From positions 50,337 to 114,336 of the forward strand of contig DVIT01000002.1 of assembly GCA_018711005.1 (NCBI GenBank): a stretch of DNA of 64,000 nt, in the 5' to 3' direction. Shown piece by piece: positions 1-8,721 of the stretch. The DNA is from Candidatus Scybalocola faecigallinarum. GTDB taxonomy: Bacteria; Bacillota; Clostridia; Lachnospirales; Lachnospiraceae. Position 1 is the stretch's first letter. Each line of letters begins with the position of its first letter. The notes beneath the pieces are model-generated. The model had not been told where the DNA came from. It was given only the letters and a program-made list of their open reading frames with translations, and made no database searches. The position numbers were made by a program, and so were the translations under genes.

Positions 1-2
1 AA

Positions 3-221
3 CTTGCCCGTTTCCTGGAGGACAGCGCCCGTTTTTTCAAGTGCCAGCTGATCATTGCCACCCATTCCCCATTTCTGCTGTCCATCCGCGGCGCAAAAAT
101 TTATGATATGGACGAAGATCCGGTGGATGTAAAGCCGTGGACCCAGCTGGAAAATGTACGGGCTTATTATGATTTTTTTAAAGAACATGATGATGAGTTT
201 AAAAGGAGGTTTCCCGGATGA
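3..221 (+). CDS. AAA family ATPase, C-terminal end (partial)
   Basis: Only the last 72 codons are present; the gene begins before the window. The visible part contains the ATHSP motif (residues about 19-23), the segment after Walker B in ABC/SMC-like AAA ATPases of the AAA_21 type, where the histidine acts as the switch residue. The tail is rich in aromatic and acidic residues, typical of small predicted ATPases in Firmicutes. It overlaps the next gene by 4 bases (ATGA), so the two are probably translationally coupled. Substrate and role cannot be told from this piece. Confidence 0.72.
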   Translation, partial: LARFLEDSARFFKCQLIIATHSPFLLSIRGAKIYDMDEDPVDVKPWTQLENVRAYYDFFKEHDDEFKRRFPG

Positions 222-445
222 TCAACCCAAAACGGCTGATGGAACTGAAACGATTAAGAGATGAATTTGCCCAGCGGCACCCGAAATTTACATTATTCCT
301 GGATGCCGCTTCTAAAGAAGGGCTTCGGGAGGGCAGTGTGATCGAGATCCAGATTACAAGCCCGGAAGGAAAAAATATTTGTTCCAATTTAAAGGTAAGC
401 GCCCAGGATCTGGAGCTTCTTGAAACACTAAAAGAGCTTCGGTAG
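218..445 (+). CDS. Small hypothetical protein coupled to AAA ATPase
   Basis: A 75-residue soluble protein without a family I recognise. It has a basic amphipathic N-terminus (about residues 4-20) and then a beta-rich middle. The start is supported by AAAAGGAGGT (201-210), placed inside the end of the ATPase gene, and by the 4-base ATGA overlap. It has no signal peptide or membrane segment. Co-translation with the ATPase suggests a partner or accessory role, which is inference only. Confidence 0.7.
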   Translation: MINPKRLMELKRLRDEFAQRHPKFTLFLDAASKEGLREGSVIEIQITSPEGKNICSNLKVSAQDLELLETLKELR

Positions 446-486
446 CCCCCCGAACTTCAGCAGCCCACTCAAGGGCCGGCAGCCGG

Positions 487-516
487 GCCAGCAGCCGTTA
501 GGTCGGCTTTGCTGCC
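487..516. terminator. GC-rich hairpin between converging genes
   Basis: Between the small plus-strand gene and the minus-strand helicase lies a GC-rich inverted repeat (CAGCCG / CGGCT with flanking GC pairs). There is no U-tract, so termination by this hairpin is uncertain. Confidence 0.25.
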
Positions 517-2508
517 TTAAGACGGCTTTGAAAAACGGTGGCTCTTGCGGCGGGGCCATGACATTGCCCTGCTGCTGTGCTCCATCTCAAAGCACCGGGC
601 GCAAACGCCAAAGTTATAGCCTACGGGAAGCTTTCTGCCGCAGTACCGGCATGTGGCAATATAATTGGTCTTTTTGCCAAGAAGGTAGCGCATAATGGTG
701 CTTTCTGTGTAAGCCCGCTCCCTGGACAGCCATTTTGTATCAATGATCTTGCCCATGCGCACAGAAAACTGATAGTAAAGATCCAGCTGCTTATAGTAGG
801 TTTCATATTTTTGTATGCCTGCAAGGCCCTGGATCGCTTTTTTATCCGGATAAGGCAGGGACACATCTGCGGTATAAATCTCGCAATAATGGAGCCACAG
901 ATCAACAACATAGCGGTCTTTCACATCAATGGGACAGCTGATCATCCGGTAAAGGGTATGCTTATTTTCAAAGCCGTCAATATAGTCTCTGTTGCGGCTG
1001 GCCTGGCCATATAAAAACAAAGTATCTTCAATGCTGACCTTGACAAATGGCGGCTGAGTCTGTACATCGTGCCAAACCCGAAGGATCGCATCCAAAGGTT
1101 CATTCATATCCAAAAGCACCTGAGGAAATCCAAGGCTGACTGTTTCTATAGGTTCTTCAAAAGCGTCAAACCGCTCCCGCACATATTCTAAAGCTTCCTC
1201 TCCCATGGCCGTCACATATCCTGCATCATAAAGACCGTATCTTCCGGCGCGGCCGGCGATCTGCTTGATCTCAGGCACCTTCAGGGGCCGTCTGGATATT
1301 CCGTCAAACTTTTCCGTCTGCACAAAGACAATACGGCGCACCGGAAGGTTCAGCCCCATACCAATGGCGTCTGTAGCTACGACCACTTTTGTTTCGCCGC
1401 CGGCAAACATCTGCACCTGGCGTCTGCGGATTTCCGGAGGCAGGCTGCCGTAGATCACACTGGCAGGAATCTCCCGTTCTTCCAGACGGCCGGCTACATC
1501 CAGCACAGACTTTTTGGAAAATACAATCAGGGCATCCCCCGGCTGTACGTCATCGGGAAATTCAAACGCTGTTTTTTCACAGTACAAGGGGATCTTTCGC
1601 TCATAGCGGCAAATGTCATAATGATCCTGGCACAGCCGTATCAGATGGGTTATCACCGGCTCTGCCGCAGGGCTCAGGCAAATATGGATCTCCCGGGCCA
1701 AAAGTCCCAGGATAGCCCGGGTCCAGGAATGGCCCCGCTCTGTATCGGACACCATTTGTGCTTCATCAATCACTGCAATATCATAAGTATCATTAATATC
1801 TGCCATTTCAATGGTGGATGCTGTTACCCGGCTGTGAGGCGTTTCAAGGCACTCCTGCCCGGTCAGCATGGTACAGGGCGTATTGCAGCTGTTCATCTTT
1901 TCATAGACTTCCAGAGCCAGCAAACGCAGCGGCCCCAGATAAACACCGTGCTTTGCATGCTTTAATGCTTCCAGGGCCTGGAATGTCTTTCCGCTGTTGG
2001 TAGGACCGATGTGCAGGATAAAATGCCGGTTCATAGACAGGGCTTTTGGGAACTCCAGCTCCGGCCGTGAGGGCACCAGCTGGGTAATGCGGTTTTCAAT
2101 GCAGTATCTTCGGTAGCGCTGGCACAGTTCAAACAATGACCTGGTACAGATGACTCCCGGCAGTTGCTCGCGCATATAATCAAAAAAGCCATCATCTAAG
2201 GCTGACTGGTCGTCCGGCAGGATCATGGCCAGATCCAGCCGCACAAGCTCCGGGATCATCTGGGACTGGATTACTGATACTGCACCTTTGTTCCGGTATT
2301 TCATGGCAATGTGCAAAAGGTTTTTGATCTGCCGGTGATAATCTTCAAGAATGGATCTGCTCACCTGATGGGCACCCAGACGCTTCATAGTCCTGTTCAG
2401 CGCATTGATCCGTTTTTCATACCCGGAAGCTCTGGCTGTATTTCTTTTTTTAGCTTCTTTTCTGTACTCGTCAATATAAAACTGTATTAAGTCTTTTTTC
2501 TCTGTCAT
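517..2508 (-). CDS. SUV3-like DExH RNA helicase with C-terminal zinc ribbon
   Basis: Superfamily 2 helicase of about 663 residues resembling mitochondrial Suv3/DOB1-side RNA helicases. An N-terminal helical region (about 1-160) is followed by Walker A GPTNSGKT (about 168), the DExx box DEAQM, the SAT-like region, and motif VI in GRAGRYG near residue 425. The C-terminus carries a CxxC...CxxC zinc ribbon (CRYC, CARC) before a basic tail. It is predicted to unwind RNA or RNA/DNA using ATP in the cytoplasm. The longer reading frame starts GTG at 2517, but AGGTGG lies 5 bases before the ATG at 2508, so I prefer 2508. It is the last gene of the minus-strand run, directly after the lysozyme-like gene. 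Confidence 0.82.
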   Translation of the reverse strand: MTEKKDLIQFYIDEYRKEAKKRNTARASGYEKRINALNRTMKRLGAHQVSRSILEDYHRQIKNLLHIAMKYRNKGAVSVIQSQMIPELVRLDLAMILPDDQSALDDGFFDYMREQLPGVICTRSLFELCQRYRRYCIENRITQLVPSRPELEFPKALSMNRHFILHIGPTNSGKTFQALEALKHAKHGVYLGPLRLLALEVYEKMNSCNTPCTMLTGQECLETPHSRVTASTIEMADINDTYDIAVIDEAQMVSDTERGHSWTRAILGLLAREIHICLSPAAEPVITHLIRLCQDHYDICRYERKIPLYCEKTAFEFPDDVQPGDALIVFSKKSVLDVAGRLEEREIPASVIYGSLPPEIRRRQVQMFAGGETKVVVATDAIGMGLNLPVRRIVFVQTEKFDGISRRPLKVPEIKQIAGRAGRYGLYDAGYVTAMGEEALEYVRERFDAFEEPIETVSLGFPQVLLDMNEPLDAILRVWHDVQTQPPFVKVSIEDTLFLYGQASRNRDYIDGFENKHTLYRMISCPIDVKDRYVVDLWLHYCEIYTADVSLPYPDKKAIQGLAGIQKYETYYKQLDLYYQFSVRMGKIIDTKWLSRERAYTESTIMRYLLGKKTNYIATCRYCGRKLPVGYNFGVCARCFEMEHSSRAMSWPRRKSHRFSKPS

Positions 2509-2517
2509 ACTTTCCAC

Positions 2518-3387
2518 CTATCCCCGGCTGCTGTCTGATGCCGGGGCTTCACTGCTGCTGTCCGGTGTCTCGCCGGCCTTGTCTGAGGTTTCACCGCTGT
2601 CCGCGTTTTCACCGGCACTTTCGGCTTCCACATTGCCGCTCCAATACTGGCGCACCAGTTCTACATAAAACATATTTCCATAATTGTACCGCCAGCCCCC
2701 GTTGCGTTCCACAGACAGGTCATTGCGGTACGTGACCGTTTCCCCGCCGGACATATCCCGTGCAAAATCCTCGGCCAGCTGGGATGTATGTACCTTCCCG
2801 TGTTCAGAAACATAGGTCAGATATGTGATCCCGAAATTGTACGCCTGGATCACGCTGTTAATATCGCAGCCCAGCTGCCTGCTGTAAGACAAAAGCTGGG
2901 AAAACACTTTACAGCCCTGTTCTATAGAAGGCTCCGGATCCAGGGAATTTACCGCCAGTCCCAGAGACTCGCTGGACTGCATCACATCCCTGCCCTGTCC
3001 GCCGGACTCGACCTGCATAATCGCCATGAGCAGATCTACATAGCCGCTGACCTCATAGTCGGCGGCATATTTTTCGATCATGGGCTTATAATTTTGTACA
3101 TCCTGGGATACGGTCTCAGACTCCTGAATCTCCCGGGTGGTATCCTTGTTTAAAACGGCGCTGATCACCAATGCAATAATACCGATCACCGTTGCTGCCA
3201 GAACAGCTAAAAGAAACAGCACGTATCTTCTGCGGCGGCGCATAAGCTCCATGCGCTGGGCACGGGTCAGCCGGCCGCCGGCTGCTCCCGTGCTTTTACG
3301 GACATTTCCGGACCGGGCCGTTCTTTGAGTCCCCGGCTTTTTTGCTCCTTGCGCCTGCCGTCTTTTATCGTTTTGTGTATTCGCCAA
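2518..3387 (-). CDS. Membrane-anchored lysozyme-like (CwlT-type muramidase) protein
   Basis: 289 residues. A basic N-terminal cytoplasmic region of about 50 residues is followed by one membrane segment (about 54-76) and an extracytoplasmic lysozyme-like domain (about 100-230). The domain has the catalytic-type glutamate in QVESGG and the AYNFGITYL region typical of the CwlT N-terminal muramidase family. The C-terminal tail is low complexity, rich in Glu, Ser and Gly. It would cleave glycan strands of peptidoglycan at the outer membrane face. It sits between thiN and the helicase gene; its stop abuts the helicase ribosome binding site. CwlT family members are often found on conjugative elements, but here it is within a housekeeping run. 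Confidence 0.78.
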   Translation of the reverse strand: MANTQNDKRRQAQGAKKPGTQRTARSGNVRKSTGAAGGRLTRAQRMELMRRRRRYVLFLLAVLAATVIGIIALVISAVLNKDTTREIQESETVSQDVQNYKPMIEKYAADYEVSGYVDLLMAIMQVESGGQGRDVMQSSESLGLAVNSLDPEPSIEQGCKVFSQLLSYSRQLGCDINSVIQAYNFGITYLTYVSEHGKVHTSQLAEDFARDMSGGETVTYRNDLSVERNGGWRYNYGNMFYVELVRQYWSGNVEAESAGENADSGETSDKAGETPDSSSEAPASDSSRG

Positions 3388-3447
3388 AATATCTCTCCTT
3401 TAAGCCATTTTGGGCCTTGCCGGCCATCTTGCCAGCAATTTGTCTTG

Positions 3448-4122
3448 TTAATCCCGGGTTTCCAACAGGATGGCAATGCCCTTTTCTACCTTAAGAAACG
3501 CCTGAGCCTGTGTGATTTCATTGCTGACACATAAGCTTTCCCCCTGAAGCACCCGATGATCTTCCAAAGGATATTTAACGCCTCTTAAAGTTAGTCCGGA
3601 AATTTCAGGGGTTAATGGGATAAGAGAAAGATATTTGCCAAAATGGCTATGCTTTTCAATGGTCAGCTGACCGGATAAAAGGCTGATCCGGTTATTTTCA
3701 TCCTGGATCACAGCACGGATCCCTTTTCTCAGAGGCAAAAGGAGCATGCTTATATTAGCCAGCACATGGTCCAGCCGCGTACCTGTTGCCCCAAGGATCC
3801 AGATCTGGCTTTCGGCCTGGCCTTCACAGTATTCCATCGCCAGCTTCAGGGCAATATCTGTATCTGTATAGTCTTTCTCCGGATTATACTTGTGGATCAC
3901 CGGACCCTGCCCGTTTTGTGCCTCCCGGGTATATACAGCCAGAACCTCCGGCTGTACGGTGTCAAAATCCCCTACTATATCTGTCAGAGGAGATGCCTTA
4001 AGACGGCGGGCGATTTCCAGCCCGCCGTCTACAGCGATCACCTTTTGAAATGTATGCTCCTGAAGGAAACCGGCAGCAAAGGAAGGATCCACATGTCCTC
4101 CGGAAATTAAAAGAACTTTCAT
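3448..4122 (-). CDS. thiN: Thiamine diphosphokinase
   Basis: Transfers pyrophosphate from ATP to thiamine to give thiamine diphosphate. Family motifs are visible: AVDGG, DIVGDFDTV, a TDTDIAL segment that binds metal/ATP, and LGATGTRLDH followed by a helical and a beta C-terminal half. Length (224 residues) fits the family. The frame could start at 4152 inside rpe, but GAAGGAG lies ahead of the ATG at 4122 and the product then begins MKVLLISGG, the usual N-terminus; I prefer 4122. It follows rpe by 19 bases, as in many Firmicutes, where rsgA-rpe-thiN are adjacent. Confidence 0.9.
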   Translation of the reverse strand: MKVLLISGGHVDPSFAAGFLQEHTFQKVIAVDGGLEIARRLKASPLTDIVGDFDTVQPEVLAVYTREAQNGQGPVIHKYNPEKDYTDTDIALKLAMEYCEGQAESQIWILGATGTRLDHVLANISMLLLPLRKGIRAVIQDENNRISLLSGQLTIEKHSHFGKYLSLIPLTPEISGLTLRGVKYPLEDHRVLQGESLCVSNEITQAQAFLKVEKGIAILLETRD

Positions 4123-4141
4123 TGGACAGACAACTCCTTCT

Positions 4142-4804
4142 TTAGTTTTCATGGTTATTTAAAATATTTAAAAAATCTTTCATATTTTCGGCCACATCTC
4201 CATTAAAGATCTGAGAACCGGCAACAATCACATTGGCTCCGACATCCAGGACCATGTTCAGGTTATCCCGGTTAATACCGCCATCCACTTCAATATCCAC
4301 ATCCAGGCTTCTGTCCCGGATGATTTTTCTAAGCCTGCGTATCTTATCCGTTGTGGAGGAAATATATTTCTGGCCGCCAAAGCCCGGATTAACCCCCATA
4401 AGCAGCACCATATCCACATCTTCCAGCACATCATCCAGGACACATAAGGGTGTGGCCGGATTAAGAGCCACCCCGGCCCTGATCCCAAGGCTGTGGATCG
4501 TCTGGATGGTTCGGTGAAGATGGCGGCATGCCTCCACATGGACTGTAAGAATATCCGCTCCCGCCTCTTTAAAGGCTTCTAAATGGTGGGCAGGATCCTC
4601 CACCATAAGATGTACATCAAAAACCTTATCTGTATACTTGCGAATAGCTTTGATCACAGGCAGACCGATAGAAAAATTAGGTACAAATGCTCCGTCCATA
4701 ACATCAATATGGATGTAATGGGCCCCTGCCCTATCCACAGCCTCCACATCTGCTCCAAGATTAGCAAAATCTGCCGATAAAATTGATGGCGCCAGCTTTA
4801 ACAT
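4142..4804 (-). CDS. rpe: Ribulose-phosphate 3-epimerase
   Basis: TIM-barrel enzyme of 220 residues interconverting ribulose 5-phosphate and xylulose 5-phosphate in the pentose phosphate pathway. Conserved pieces include [14 protein letters not shown] at the N-terminus, [12 protein letters not shown] (metal and catalytic Asp), [19 protein letters not shown] and EVDGGIN. A clear AGGTAACT-type ribosome binding site precedes the ATG. The product xylulose 5-phosphate is a substrate of the phosphoketolase encoded at 46.2 kb. The gene lies between rsgA and thiN. Confidence 0.96.
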   Translation of the reverse strand: MLKLAPSILSADFANLGADVEAVDRAGAHYIHIDVMDGAFVPNFSIGLPVIKAIRKYTDKVFDVHLMVEDPAHHLEAFKEAGADILTVHVEACRHLHRTIQTIHSLGIRAGVALNPATPLCVLDDVLEDVDMVLLMGVNPGFGGQKYISSTTDKIRRLRKIIRDRSLDVDIEVDGGINRDNLNMVLDVGANVIVAGSQIFNGDVAENMKDFLNILNNHEN

Positions 4805-4853
4805 ATTTAGTTACCTCCCATAGGTTATTTTCTAAAAAAGCCAGCGGTACTTT

Positions 4854-5732
4854 TTAATAGCGCCGCTGGCTTTTAAGTTCTTCGTAAAAAGTCACATAAT
4901 TATCATAACGGCTGCGGCTGATCTTTCCGGCTTCTAATGCCGCCTTGACCGCACAGTCCGGCTCGTGGATATGGACGCATCCGTTAAACCGGCACTGGCC
5001 TTCATAGGGATCAAACTCCGCAAAGCAGTCTTTTAACTGGTCAGCTTCCATATGGTTAATATACAGTGATGTAAATCCCGGGGTGTCCATTACATATGTA
5101 GCCCCTTCCAAATGAAACAGCTCAGAATGACGGGTCGTGTGGCGGCCCCTCTGGATTTTTTTGCTGATCGTTCCCGTTTCCATGGCAGCCTCCGGCTTCA
5201 GGTAATTCATCATGGAAGATTTCCCCACACCGGAAGGGCCTGCCATAACTGTCGTCTTATCCGTTAAAAGCTCCCTTACCTGAAGAAGGCCCTCGCCGTT
5301 TTCCACACTGGTAAATAAAACTCTGCATCCGCAGCCCTTATAAATATCTCCGAGCCTTTGGATCTCATTCTCACAGGATACATCCGTCTTATTAAAGCAA
5401 ATGACCGTATCCACATGCTGTACCTGCATGGTAATCAGAAAACGATCCAGCATATTAAGGTTTGGCGCCGGGCTGGCCACAGCAAAAATGATCATGGCCT
5501 GATCCACATTTGCCACAGCCGGCCGTACAAGAGCGTTTTTCCGGGGCAGTATCTTGTCAATACTGCCCTCTTTATCGCCTTCATGAGTCACATGAAATTC
5601 CGCCATATCTCCCACCAGAGGCTTGATATTTTCATTTCTGAAAATGCCTTTGGCTTTGCAGGCATAAACGCCTTTTTCCGGGTTATGGACATAGTAAAAA
5701 CCTGCGATTCCTTTAATGATCTTTCCCTGCAT
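4854..5732 (-). CDS. rsgA: Ribosome small-subunit GTPase A
   Basis: Circularly permuted GTPase of 292 residues that tests 30S subunit maturation. The N-terminal OB fold is followed by the G motifs in permuted order: G4 FNKTD, then G1 GPSGVGKSS, then G3 DTPG. The C-terminus has the zinc-binding segment with CRFNGC, H and EPDC ligands. Length is normal. In the Firmicute gene order prpC-prkC-rsgA-rpe-thiN this gene follows the PASTA kinase, and RsgA is a known phosphorylation target of PrkC in Bacillus. Confidence 0.96.
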   Translation of the reverse strand: MQGKIIKGIAGFYYVHNPEKGVYACKAKGIFRNENIKPLVGDMAEFHVTHEGDKEGSIDKILPRKNALVRPAVANVDQAMIIFAVASPAPNLNMLDRFLITMQVQHVDTVICFNKTDVSCENEIQRLGDIYKGCGCRVLFTSVENGEGLLQVRELLTDKTTVMAGPSGVGKSSMMNYLKPEAAMETGTISKKIQRGRHTTRHSELFHLEGATYVMDTPGFTSLYINHMEADQLKDCFAEFDPYEGQCRFNGCVHIHEPDCAVKAALEAGKISRSRYDNYVTFYEELKSQRRY

Positions 5733-5745
5733 TATGTTCTCCTGA

Positions 5746-7986
5746 TCAGCTCATGTTTACAGGACCTGTACCGATAGACGAACCGTCAATCATGACTTCC
5801 CAGGTAACAGGCTCCCCATTGGTGCTGGTTACTGTATACTGGGTTACCCAGTCTCCGGGGCCCATAGTTATATTTCCGGTCGTCCACACAATAGCGCCGG
5901 ACACATTATAAACATTGATCAGTACGGTAACTGTCTCACCCTCACTTAATCCGCCAATAGGATTGCCCAGGCTGGAAAAATCAATCGTACCTGTATAGCT
6001 GCTTTGTGTCTGGGATTCAGATTCCGTTTCTGCCGGTCCGGTACTGATGACCAGATCGATGGCTGTTCCTTCATCAACAGTCGTTCCCTGGGACACGCTG
6101 GCACGGATAACACGGCCCTCAGCCACAGAGTCGCTGGATTCATAGGTTACCTGGCCCACCTCAAGATTTCTCCCCTGGAGCAGAGTTTTTGCATCTGCCA
6201 GGGTTGTTCCCACAACCTGAGGCATGGTCGTTGTCTTTTGCTCCGGACCATTGCTGATATAAAGGATCACTTCTGACCCGGGATCCACCATGGTGCCTGC
6301 GGCAGGGTCTGTGCGGATAACATAATTGGCGTCAACTTCATCGCTATATTCGTATCTTACTTCCGCAATCCCGATATTCTGGGCGCTAAGCGCTGTAGCT
6401 GCCTGATTATACGTGTACCCGGTCATATCAGGAACCTTCACCTGCTCTGTCTCAGACTCTGTTTCACCGGCATTGATCCATACAGTGATCGTATCGCCTC
6501 TGGAAACTGTCGTTCCCTCAGACGGACTCTGACGATAAATACAGCCTTCGTCCACATCATCGCTTTGGCCGGTTTCAATGCTTAAATACAGACCATAAGG
6601 ACGGAGCTCGGACTGGGCCTCCTGCTGTGTCATATTATACAGATCCGGAACATCCACTTCTTCAAAACTTTCGCTGTCAGAACCGGACTCAGACTCGATC
6701 ATGGTGTCGCTTACGCTTTCGATGGCCGACTCGGTCTGGCCGCCTCCGGAAAACAGTCCTGCTGCCCGGCCGATAATGAAAAAGATCACAACAACAAGGA
6801 TCACTGCACCGACGATCCCCAGCACCATCATTACTTTTTCCAGTGCCGGATTTACGCCGTCCTCATCTTCATCACCGTCAAATTCGCCGCGGCGCTGGCC
6901 ATTCTTTCCCGCATACTGGCGGTTATTTGAACTTCCTGTTTCAGAAGGTCTGGAGGACATACCCGATCCGCTGCCTTCTGCGCTGGTGCGTCCGTTAGGC
7001 GAAGGCGTGCCGGCGCTCCTGGACTGGGCGGCGCCGTTCCTGGAATAAGGTGAAGCACTTCCCGAAGAACGGACATTACGGACGCCGGAGACACCCTGAC
7101 CGTTTAAGACAACGGTCTGCTCATTGGCGGCCACAGGCACGCCGGTCAGATTAACATACTCACCGTCCGGATGGGTCAGCACCTTGCGCAGATCCGCGAT
7201 CAGTTCTCTGGCTGAACCATAGCGGCGCTCCGGTTTCTTCTGCGTACATTTTAAAATAATCTTTTCAAAGCTTCTTGGTATAGATGGCTCCAGCTTTCTG
7301 GGCGGCACCATTTCTCCCTGAATGTGAAGCAGGGCCACAGCCACGTTGGTCTCCCCTTCAAAGGGTACCCGGCCGGTAAGCATCTCATACATGGTAATAC
7401 CCAGGGAATAAATATCGCTTTTTGCATCCGAATAGCCGCCCCGGGCCTGCTCCGGAGAAATGTAGTGAACGCTTCCCGCAGCATTGGTCGTTACGGTTGT
7501 GGAATCGGCCATCTTTGCAATACCAAAATCTGTTACCTTTACCTTACCGTCCCTGGACATAATAATGTTCTGGGGCTTAATATCCCGGTGGATGATCCGG
7601 TTATCATGGGCAGCCTGGAGACCGGAGGCGATCTGAACAGAAATGTTTAATGCTTCCTTGATTTCCAGCTTGCCTTTCATTTCAATATATTTTTTTAAGG
7701 TGATGCCCTGAACAAGCTCCATAACAATATAATGGATGCCGTTTTCCTCACCTACGTCATAAACATTAACAATATTTGGATGGGAAAGTCCTGCCGCAGC
7801 CTGAGCCTCTACGCGGAACTTCTTTACAAATGTCTCATCCACACTAAATTCCTGTTTTAATACCTTGACAGCAACCAGACGGTTCAGCTTGTGATCCCTG
7901 GCCTTATATACATCGGCCATGCCGCCGGAACCGATCTTTTCAAGTATCTCATACCGGTCTGCCAGATACATACCTGGAACTACCAT
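5746..7986 (-). CDS. prkC: PASTA-domain Ser/Thr protein kinase
   Basis: Membrane receptor kinase (746 residues from the ATG at 7986). The Hanks kinase domain (about 10-275) has the glycine loop GSGGMADVY, VAVKVL lysine, catalytic HRDIKPQN and DFG. A Gly/Ser-rich juxtamembrane stretch leads to one transmembrane helix (about 385-410). Outside are three PASTA repeats, starting DVPDL, KVPDM and TMPQV, which in this family bind muropeptides or lipid II, and a further beta-rich C-terminal domain of about 75 residues. A TTG at 7989 precedes the ATG, but the GAGGAGGT ribosome binding site is best spaced for the ATG, which overlaps the phosphatase stop (TGATG). Kinase and phosphatase are therefore coupled. 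Confidence 0.95.
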   Translation of the reverse strand: MVVPGMYLADRYEILEKIGSGGMADVYKARDHKLNRLVAVKVLKQEFSVDETFVKKFRVEAQAAAGLSHPNIVNVYDVGEENGIHYIVMELVQGITLKKYIEMKGKLEIKEALNISVQIASGLQAAHDNRIIHRDIKPQNIIMSRDGKVKVTDFGIAKMADSTTVTTNAAGSVHYISPEQARGGYSDAKSDIYSLGITMYEMLTGRVPFEGETNVAVALLHIQGEMVPPRKLEPSIPRSFEKIILKCTQKKPERRYGSARELIADLRKVLTHPDGEYVNLTGVPVAANEQTVVLNGQGVSGVRNVRSSGSASPYSRNGAAQSRSAGTPSPNGRTSAEGSGSGMSSRPSETGSSNNRQYAGKNGQRRGEFDGDEDEDGVNPALEKVMMVLGIVGAVILVVVIFFIIGRAAGLFSGGGQTESAIESVSDTMIESESGSDSESFEEVDVPDLYNMTQQEAQSELRPYGLYLSIETGQSDDVDEGCIYRQSPSEGTTVSRGDTITVWINAGETESETEQVKVPDMTGYTYNQAATALSAQNIGIAEVRYEYSDEVDANYVIRTDPAAGTMVDPGSEVILYISNGPEQKTTTMPQVVGTTLADAKTLLQGRNLEVGQVTYESSDSVAEGRVIRASVSQGTTVDEGTAIDLVISTGPAETESESQTQSSYTGTIDFSSLGNPIGGLSEGETVTVLINVYNVSGAIVWTTGNITMGPGDWVTQYTVTSTNGEPVTWEVMIDGSSIGTGPVNMS

Positions 7987-8720
7987 CAATTTACCTCCTC
8001 ATCAAACGGGTCTATCACTATGGCTGTAATATTATCCAGCCCGCCATTTGCCTTTGCTTCATTGATCAGTGCTTCTACTGCAGCTTCGATCTCCGTGTTG
8101 GAAATAATATCCAGAAGCTTCTCATCATCCACCATATTGGAAAGGCCGTCAGAACACATAAGGATCTTGTCCCCGGGTTCCAGATCCACTTCAAAAAAAT
8201 CCACCCGTATATCCCAGGACGCACCAATGGCCCGGGTAATAATATTTTTATCCGGATGATGCTTTGCTTCCTCTGCAGTAATCTCCCCGGCCCGCACCAT
8301 GGCTCCCACATAGGAGTGATCTTCAGTGACCTGGTTGATCTCACTGTCGATCAGATACAGCCGGCTGTCCCCCACATTGGCTACATATAAAGTTTTGTCC
8401 ACAATAAATGCCGCTACAAAAGTTGTCCCCATACCGTTTAACTCGGAATATTGCTGAGCTTTCTCCATGACAAGTTCATTTGCATAATGGATCCCATCAT
8501 CGACGATCCGTATAGGCGCATCCGGAGGTGCCTGCTGGATATAATCCACAAAATTTTCTACAGACATACGTGATGCGTAATCCCCTGCTTTATGCCCGCC
8601 CATTCCGTCCGCTACAATGAACAGATTGGGAAGCTGGCCTACAGGGGCTTTGGAAAAGTACATATAATCCTGGTTCATTTTCCGCACCGAGCCAATATCT
8701 GATCTGCCAAATACCCTCAT
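7986..8720 (-). CDS. prpC: PP2C-type protein phosphatase, partner of PrkC
   Basis: Metal-dependent Ser/Thr phosphatase of 244 residues reversing PrkC phosphorylation. PP2C motifs are in order: NQD near residue 17, VADGMGGH, MGTTFVAAF, NVGDSRLY, DGLSNMV and DNITAIVI, covering the Asp residues that bind two Mn/Mg ions. The frame extends up to 8744, but GAGGA lies 5 bases before the ATG at 8720 and gives the standard MRVFGRSDIG N-terminus. It lies directly after rlmN. Confidence 0.95.
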   Translation of the reverse strand: MRVFGRSDIGSVRKMNQDYMYFSKAPVGQLPNLFIVADGMGGHKAGDYASRMSVENFVDYIQQAPPDAPIRIVDDGIHYANELVMEKAQQYSELNGMGTTFVAAFIVDKTLYVANVGDSRLYLIDSEINQVTEDHSYVGAMVRAGEITAEEAKHHPDKNIITRAIGASWDIRVDFFEVDLEPGDKILMCSDGLSNMVDDEKLLDIISNTEIEAAVEALINEAKANGGLDNITAIVIDPFDEEVN

Positions 8721-8721
8721 T

